Assembly (NCBI GenBank): GCA_964395915.1
Contig: CAYNDB010000046.1
Coordinates: 1-18,043 of the forward strand
Source: CAYNDB01 sp964395915
Lineage (GTDB): Bacteria > Nitrospinota_A > UBA7883 > JAJRTC01
DNA: 18,043 nt
Reading direction: 5' to 3'
Notes under the pieces: model-generated
Database searches by the model: none
Seen by the model: the letters and a program-made list of their open reading frames with translations, nothing else
Told to the model about the DNA's origin: nothing
Part shown: positions 13,485 to 18,043 of the stretch, piece after piece
How the letters are laid out: every line of letters starts with the position of its first letter
Position numbering within the stretch: the first letter of the stretch is position 1
Translations under genes and position numbers: made by a program

Positions 13485-15248
13485 ATGGATCTTTATAAAC
13501 GTCTTCTCGCATACCTCAAGCCATACCAGAGGAAATTTTTCCTTGCGGCCTTCTTCATGGTGTTTGTCTCCATTTCACAAGGCGCCGCGGCGTATATAAT
13601 CCAGCCGATTCTCGATGAAGTGTTCAAAAACAAAGACGAGCAAATGCTCGCCTTGCTGCCGCTGGGTGTTATAGCGATTTATTTCGTTCGAGGGATCGCG
13701 AGATATTTCGCCTCCTTGCTGATGCAGGTGATAGGCCAGTTCGCCGTACGGGATATTCGGGACGAGCTTTTCACCAAGCTACAGAGACTCTCCGTCAAGT
13801 TTTATTCACAAAAACACACAGGCCAGTTAATGTCGCGCATCACCAACGATGTCCAGCTGATCCAGGACGCCGTCTCCATCGTGGTATACGATCTTCTGCG
13901 AGAGTCATTAACGGTAATTGTCCTGCTTGCGCTCGTGTTTTATTGGGACTGGAAACTGGCGATGGTGGCAATACTCGTGATTCCGTTCTCAGGCCTGTTG
14001 ATAGGCAAGCTCGGGCGCGCGCTTCGGATCATATCGAAAGAGACTCAGGAAAGGATGGCGGAGCTAAGCTCCATGCTTCTTGAAACTTTCACAGGCATAA
14101 GAGTGGTGCAGGCGTTCGGCATGGAGGAATATGAAATTGAACGGTTTAAAAAACGTAACGCGGATTATTTCGACACCATTCGACGCTCGATAAAGATAAA
14201 TGAGCTTTCAAGCCCGTTGCTGGAGTTTATAGGCGCGCTAGGCATCGCCGCGATAATCTGGTATGGCGGGGAACGGGTGATAAGCGGAGCTATCACAATG
14301 GGCGCTTTTTTCTCTTTCCTCACAGCGTTGCTAATGATGTTCAGCCCCATAACCAAGCTTGCTAGGGCAAATAACAAAATACAGCAGGCGATGGCGGCGG
14401 CCCAGAGAATATTCGACCTGATGGATTCCGAAGTCTCAATAAAAGATAAGGAAAACGCCGTCGATATTATGCCGTTAAAACAAACCATAGAGTTTCGAAA
14501 AGTAGGTTTTTCATACGACGGGGGAAAACCCGTGCTTAAAGACATAAATCTTTTTGTGGAAAAAGGAAAAATCATAGCGTTTGCGGGAACATCCGGGGCA
14601 GGGAAGACTTCCCTTGTGAACCTTATACCCAGATTCTATGACGTTACAGAGGGAGCCATACTTTTCGACGGAGTCGACCTGCGCGACGCGACGATAAAAT
14701 CGTTGAGAAATCAGATCGGCATCGTAACTCAGGAGATTTTTCTTTTTGCCGACACAATACGCAACAACATAGCCTATGGCGACTCCAACGCCAATATGAA
14801 GGAGATAGAGCAGGCGGCAAAGGCGGCTTACGCGCACGAATTTATATCGGAGCTTCCGAAGGGTTATGACACAAGGATAGGAGAGCGCGGGATCAGGCTT
14901 TCTGGAGGACAGAGACAGCGTCTTTCCATAGCGCGCGCAATCATGAAAGACCCTGCTGTGCTGATCCTCGACGAGGCTACATCGGCTCTGGACACGGAGT
15001 CTGAAAACATGGTAAAAAAGGCGATCGAAAACCTTATGGCGAGGCGTACGACATTTGTCATCGCCCACAGGCTTTCCACGATTTTAAACGCCGATATGAT
15101 CGTAGTCCTACACAAAGGAAATATACTGGAAACCGGAACGCACGAGCAACTTTTGGAGCATAACGGCTATTACCGCAGGTTGTTCGAGATGCAATTCGCC
15201 AACGGTTCGGAAACAGGATCGACCAAAACAACTCTGGAGAACGCATGA
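13485..15248 (+). CDS. msbA: MsbA-type lipid A/LPS ABC exporter
   Basis: A 587-residue half-size ABC exporter that, as a homodimer, flips lipid A-core from the inner to the outer leaflet of the inner membrane using ATP. Six membrane helices span about residues 15-300 with the coupling-helix FYSQKHTGQLMSRITNDV. In the nucleotide-binding domain: Walker A GTSGAGKT (368-375), Q-loop Gln416, signature LSGGQ (472-476), Walker B AVLILDE (491-497), switch His528. Length matches MsbA (~580). Other exporters of this subfamily look alike, so the name rests also on context: GT9 upstream by 4 nt and an O-antigen ligase-like gene downstream. It overlaps the following glycosidase gene by ATGA (15245-15248). 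Confidence 0.88.
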   Translation: MDLYKRLLAYLKPYQRKFFLAAFFMVFVSISQGAAAYIIQPILDEVFKNKDEQMLALLPLGVIAIYFVRGIARYFASLLMQVIGQFAVRDIRDELFTKLQRLSVKFYSQKHTGQLMSRITNDVQLIQDAVSIVVYDLLRESLTVIVLLALVFYWDWKLAMVAILVIPFSGLLIGKLGRALRIISKETQERMAELSSMLLETFTGIRVVQAFGMEEYEIERFKKRNADYFDTIRRSIKINELSSPLLEFIGALGIAAIIWYGGERVISGAITMGAFFSFLTALLMMFSPITKLARANNKIQQAMAAAQRIFDLMDSEVSIKDKENAVDIMPLKQTIEFRKVGFSYDGGKPVLKDINLFVEKGKIIAFAGTSGAGKTSLVNLIPRFYDVTEGAILFDGVDLRDATIKSLRNQIGIVTQEIFLFADTIRNNIAYGDSNANMKEIEQAAKAAYAHEFISELPKGYDTRIGERGIRLSGGQRQRLSIARAIMKDPAVLILDEATSALDTESENMVKKAIENLMARRTTFVIAHRLSTILNADMIVVLHKGNILETGTHEQLLEHNGYYRRLFEMQFANGSETGSTKTTLENA

Positions 15249-16231
15249 AAAAAATATTTTTGCCCCTGATGGCGGCGCTGGCTTTTTTTAGCGGCGCTGT
15301 TTTTTCCGGATGCCTGCAAATCCCCGAACTGATCCTGGTAGGTGAAACAGATATCCCGTATGAAAAGCTTGCCATCAATATGTTTCCGCGCAACCAGACT
15401 GCAGGCAGCGCGGCTTCGCAAATGCAAGATGTCAAGTCGCTTGGGATAAACGTCGCCAGGGCAAACTTCTGGTTTGACACTTCATACATGCCAACGTCCA
15501 CCTCCCCGCCAAGCTTCACAAAGTTCGACACTGTTATAGACGCCGCCGATTCGGCGGGGATAGAATTGGTCGCCATTCTCGCATATGTCCCGGAATGGCT
15601 TGTCGGCTCGTCGGAGTGGAAATCTGTTTTTATAAACAATTACGTTATCCCTGTAGTGACCCGTTATAAGGGAAGGATTAAATATTGGGAAGTGTGGAAC
15701 GAGCCGGATAATTCCGATTTGCAATTTGGCGTTCTGGACGGCTCTGCTCAAAATTATTTTGATCTATTGAAAGATGTTTCGAACGCCATTCGCGCCATAG
15801 ACCCGGCGGCAAAGATAGTTTCCGCCGCGACAACAAGTATCGTGCTTGATGACCTGAAAAAGTTTGAATGGCTAAGAGATTTGCTCAACATGGGGTTAAG
15901 TGTTTACGCCGATATCCTGAACATACATTATTACTCTGAGCTTGATGTGGAGCTGCAGCTTGTCGGAGGGCCGCTTGTAACCAGTTCTAAAATGACCGTA
16001 TGGGTGACAGAAACCGGAAAAAGCGGTTTCGAAAACCAGTTGACGTACTTCAAAACGGTAATGCCATACATCGAAAAATCGCTCGCGCCAGAGCTGATCT
16101 TCTGGTATTGCTATATTGAAGGGGCCATTGTGAACCAGACTGAGCCTGTGGGAGATACATACGGAATGGTGACCATGGACGGCGGTCAGCGTAACGAATC
16201 AGATTTATACATACATCTGAAAAATCGCTGA
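15245..16231 (+). CDS. Secreted GH-A-clan glycoside hydrolase, lipoprotein
   Basis: A 328-residue TIM-barrel glycosidase. The signal peptide ends in VFSGC with lipidation at Cys23, so it is membrane-anchored in the periplasm or outer membrane. RIKYWEVWNEPDN (about 144-156) carries the clan GH-A acid/base Glu153 after the typical W-N dipeptide; VWVTETGKS (about 252-260) gives the likely nucleophile Glu256. HYYSEL (228-233) and FWYCYIE (286-292) fit later barrel strands. The overall look is nearest GH39/GH5-like endo-enzymes, including PslG-type biofilm glycosidases; the family cannot be fixed by eye. It overlaps msbA by 4 bp, implying coupled translation and an envelope-glycan role, perhaps trimming or clearing misplaced O-polysaccharide. 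Substrate unknown. Confidence 0.85.
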   Translation: MKKIFLPLMAALAFFSGAVFSGCLQIPELILVGETDIPYEKLAINMFPRNQTAGSAASQMQDVKSLGINVARANFWFDTSYMPTSTSPPSFTKFDTVIDAADSAGIELVAILAYVPEWLVGSSEWKSVFINNYVIPVVTRYKGRIKYWEVWNEPDNSDLQFGVLDGSAQNYFDLLKDVSNAIRAIDPAAKIVSAATTSIVLDDLKKFEWLRDLLNMGLSVYADILNIHYYSELDVELQLVGGPLVTSSKMTVWVTETGKSGFENQLTYFKTVMPYIEKSLAPELIFWYCYIEGAIVNQTEPVGDTYGMVTMDGGQRNESDLYIHLKNR

Positions 16232-16246
16232 CAATTAAGCCGTATA

Positions 16247-16274
16247 TTTCCACAAACGGTTAATCTGGTATACT
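16247..16274 (+). promoter_or_regulatory. Candidate extended -10 promoter for the ligase-like gene
   Basis: TTTCCA (16247-16252), 16-nt spacer, then TATACT (16269-16274) preceded by TGG, an extended -10. A start near 16281 would leave about 34 nt before the ATG at 16315 and almost nothing before the upstream in-frame TTG at 16288. It suggests the gene can be expressed apart from msbA. Confidence 0.45.
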
Positions 16275-16314
16275 CCCTAGCTTTATTTTGCGGTTAACCC
16301 TTTATGATGGGCAG

Positions 16315-17526
16315 ATGAGCGGCATCCAGGGACAAAACAGTAACAAATGGGACGTTGCGGCATGGGTATTCCTGTGTCTTTTCGCCCTTACAGACCTGAT
16401 ATCAATCTCAGCGGCGCAAATAGCCGGAACCGGACTTGTGTTCTGCTGGGGGGGACAGCTTGTGTCCGAGAGGCGGACGCCGTTTCTTACCGTATTAAAA
16501 TGGCCTTTTACGGCGTTCGTGGTTTCATCGCTAGTCTCGGCCTTTTTATCGCTCGATCCTGCAAGCTCGATAAAAGACTCAAAAGACCTTTTGCATATAC
16601 TGCTGTTTTTTGCCGCGTACGAACAGTTTCGAAACCGTCCTGAGAGGGTTGGCTTTGTCTTTCGTCTTGTCACCGTTTCCGGTGGAATTATCGCCGCTGT
16701 CGGGCTTTTCCAGGTGGCAAGGTCGGGAGTGGATATATTTCACCGGATATCGGGGTTTCAAGGCATGTATATGACATATGCCGGATTATTGATGTTGGCC
16801 ATAGTTCTTGGGTGCGCCGTTATCTTTTTCGACTTTAAGAAATGGCGTGATTCATGGATACCGCTGGCAGTTGTTCTGATGACCGGCGCTGTTGTGTTTT
16901 CATTAACACGCAACGCATGGGTGGGAATATTTGTGGGAATTTCGACATTGGCGGCGTTAAGAAAACCTTTCGCGTTGGTGGCTCTCCCTCTCATAGGCGC
17001 CCTGGTTTTTTTTATCGCGCCCAAGGATGTGCAAAATCGTGTCACCAGTATTTTCGACTCCAATAACGTTACTAACAAGGAACGGGTGTTGTTGTGGGAA
17101 GCGGGATTCGATATTGTGGCCGATTATCCCGTTTTCGGCGTAGGGCAGAATTCCTTTCCGCTTGTCTACCCTGAATACAGTCGCCCTGATATCAAGGAGC
17201 CATCCATATCCCATCTGCACAACAACTTTCTGGAGATCGCTGTAGAACGCGGGCTTGTTGGTCTTATGGCATGGCTATCTGTGTGGTTTATGGCGATTTT
17301 GAGTCTTACTCGGGGATGGGCGAATAACGGTTCGCTTAACCTGGCTATCGCAGGATGCGCGGGGGCGTTATTTGCTTTCCTTGCCGCAGGAATGTTTGAA
17401 TATAATTTTGGTGACTCGGAGATTCAAATGTTAGTATATATAACGCTGGCCGCAGGGGTCGCCGGGGCGGAAAAAGCCTTGGAGCGGAAAATTCCTGAGA
17501 ATTCCGGGAACGCAGGTTTAGCTTGA
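16315..17526 (+). CDS. O-antigen ligase-like (WaaL/Wzy_C) membrane protein
   Basis: A 403-residue polytopic inner-membrane protein with roughly ten or more hydrophobic helices. The large periplasmic loop carries the O-antigen ligase/polymerase pattern: RVLLWEAGFDIVADYPVFGVGQNSF, then HLHNNFLEIAVERGLVGL with the conserved His-x-His-Asn. WaaL enzymes move O-polysaccharide from undecaprenyl diphosphate to lipid A-core; Wzy polymerases share the fold, so the exact reaction is not certain, but position behind GT9 and msbA favours ligation. The ATG at 16315 is chosen over a TTG at 16288 because a promoter candidate places the transcript start near 16281 and ATG is the commoner codon. The Shine-Dalgarno match is weak (GGGCAG overlapping the start). 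Confidence 0.85.
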   Translation: MSGIQGQNSNKWDVAAWVFLCLFALTDLISISAAQIAGTGLVFCWGGQLVSERRTPFLTVLKWPFTAFVVSSLVSAFLSLDPASSIKDSKDLLHILLFFAAYEQFRNRPERVGFVFRLVTVSGGIIAAVGLFQVARSGVDIFHRISGFQGMYMTYAGLLMLAIVLGCAVIFFDFKKWRDSWIPLAVVLMTGAVVFSLTRNAWVGIFVGISTLAALRKPFALVALPLIGALVFFIAPKDVQNRVTSIFDSNNVTNKERVLLWEAGFDIVADYPVFGVGQNSFPLVYPEYSRPDIKEPSISHLHNNFLEIAVERGLVGLMAWLSVWFMAILSLTRGWANNGSLNLAIAGCAGALFAFLAAGMFEYNFGDSEIQMLVYITLAAGVAGAEKALERKIPENSGNAGLA

Positions 17527-17553
17527 CGAATATATATATTAAAAAGGTAAACT
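17523..17553 (+). promoter_or_regulatory. Possible promoter for the DksA-like gene
   Basis: TTGACG (17523-17528) and TAAACT (17548-17553) with a 19-nt spacer, longer than ideal. The -10 is the same hexamer as in the M16 promoter. The -35 overlaps the stop codon of the ligase-like gene. Transcription would start near 17560, about 26 nt before the ATG. Confidence 0.3.
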
Positions 17554-17585
17554 GAATAACTATCTCTGGACAGACAATATAAATC

Positions 17586-17948
17586 ATGGACACTAATAAT
17601 CAGGCAATTTTTAGAAAAGCTTTACTGGAACAGAAAGCTGATATCCTTAACGAGGCTAATAAAACGGTTGAAGGCGGAAACCTTGAAGTGCTCGAAGGCG
17701 AACTGGCGGATACCATTGACCGATCCTCCGCGGAAACAGACCGAAACTTCACAATCCGCCTTCTGGACCGGGATCGCAAGCTTCTAAAGAAGATCAACGA
17801 AGCGCTAATCCGGCTGGATAACGGCGAATTCGGCGACTGCATGGAATGCGGCGAGGCGATCAGCGTCGAGAGGCTCAAGGCAAGACCGGTGGCTACTCTT
17901 TGCATAGATTGCAAGGAAGCGCAGGAACAAAAGGAAAAGAAAGCTTAG
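17586..17948 (+). CDS. dksA: DksA/TraR-family zinc-finger RNA polymerase regulator
   Basis: A 120-residue regulator that binds the RNA polymerase secondary channel and works with ppGpp in the stringent response. The C4 zinc finger is C85-x2-C88 and C106-x2-C109 (CMECG ... CIDCK). The coiled-coil tip motif reads D42-T-I-D45-R-S47, against D-x-x-D-x-A in E. coli DksA, so both acidic residues are kept but the Ala is Ser. The length is shorter than E. coli DksA (151) because the N-terminal region is reduced, as in many deltaproteobacterial homologues. RLLDRDRKLLKKINEAL and ERLKARPVATLCIDCK are typical. The Shine-Dalgarno site is weak. Short TraR-like relatives exist, so orthology to DksA is probable, not proven. 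Confidence 0.9.
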   Translation: MDTNNQAIFRKALLEQKADILNEANKTVEGGNLEVLEGELADTIDRSSAETDRNFTIRLLDRDRKLLKKINEALIRLDNGEFGDCMECGEAISVERLKARPVATLCIDCKEAQEQKEKKA

Positions 17949-18023
17949 GTCAAGCCGCGCAATTGCAGATCAGAGCGATTTGTTTACGCTTGACCCAGGG
18001 GGGCGTCCTCCCCCAGGCCAAGC
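17948..18023 (+). other. GC-rich segment with two alternative hairpins after dksA
   Basis: GCTTGACC (17988-17995) can pair perfectly with GGTCAAGC upstream (17948-17955, beginning in the dksA stop codon) or, with one A-C mismatch, with GGCCAAGC downstream (18016-18023). The second fold is extended by a run of five G-C pairs between the G-run (from 18000 or earlier) and the C-run (18010-18014). The two folds exclude each other. No U-tract follows in the 20 nt left in the window, so a standard terminator is not shown. Confidence 0.4.
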
Positions 18024-18043
18024 AGTACAACTTCAACCCCCCC

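Noticed and set aside
14511..15639. Minus-strand open frames opposite msbA and the glycosidase gene
   Set aside because: They are shadows of strongly supported plus-strand genes with full catalytic motifs.
17988..18043. 4.5S/SRP RNA, tRNA or a known riboswitch at the right edge
   Set aside because: No SRP GGAAG/AGCA loop motif, tRNA T-loop or known riboswitch core was found in the bases available; the segment is cut by the window end.

Overview
The window reads as chromosomal DNA of a motile, Gram-negative, diderm bacterium. Lipid A/LPS handling is indicated by an MsbA-type exporter, a heptosyltransferase-family enzyme and an O-antigen ligase-like protein. A flagellum is indicated by a FliK-like protein and a free-standing FlhB C-terminal domain. 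Menaquinone made by the futalosine route is indicated by MqnC. With the EF-G-like paralogue and a short DksA, this gene mix fits the Desulfobacterota (former Deltaproteobacteria), Nitrospinota or Nitrospirota better than the Gammaproteobacteria. That placement is inference; no rRNA or marker phylogeny is available here. No phage, transposase, CRISPR array, tRNA or rRNA was recognised.

Layout. (1) 1-1927, minus: an EF-G-like translational GTPase, cut by the left edge. (2) 1928-2368: an AT-rich divergent promoter region with two perfect dyads. (3) 2369-4396, plus: a small flagellar cluster (a 107-aa acidic protein, a FliK-like protein, an FlhB C-terminal-domain protein). (4) 11348 down to 4424, minus: a tight six-gene run, in transcription order an active M16 peptidase, an inactive M16 lipoprotein, two tandem CNNM/CBS (HlyC/CorC-type) membrane proteins, mqnC, and a small membrane-anchored protein. 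A good sigma-70-type promoter lies at 11404-11432. (5) 11349-12439: an orphan gene of unknown function (11697-12281) with related palindromic repeats on both sides in opposite orientation. (6) 12440-17526, plus: a cell-envelope cluster, GT9 glycosyltransferase, msbA, a secreted GH-A-clan glycosidase lipoprotein that overlaps msbA by 4 bp, and an O-antigen ligase-like protein with its own promoter candidate. (7) 17586-17948, plus: a DksA/TraR-family regulator, followed by a GC-rich segment that can fold in two mutually exclusive ways.

How it fits together. The GT9/MsbA/ligase genes would extend the LPS core, flip lipid A-core across the inner membrane and join O-polysaccharide to it in the periplasm. 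The glycosidase lipoprotein embedded among them is the least expected member and suggests glycan trimming or quality control. The M16 pair looks like a catalytic/non-catalytic heterodimer acting in the envelope. The flagellar trio belongs to the export switch and hook-length side of the flagellar type III system. No obvious defence system or other entirely new multi-gene system was found. The points most worth checking are the embedded glycosidase, the repeat-flanked orphan gene, the shared C-terminal GLIN tail of two flagellar proteins, and the post-dksA alternative hairpins.
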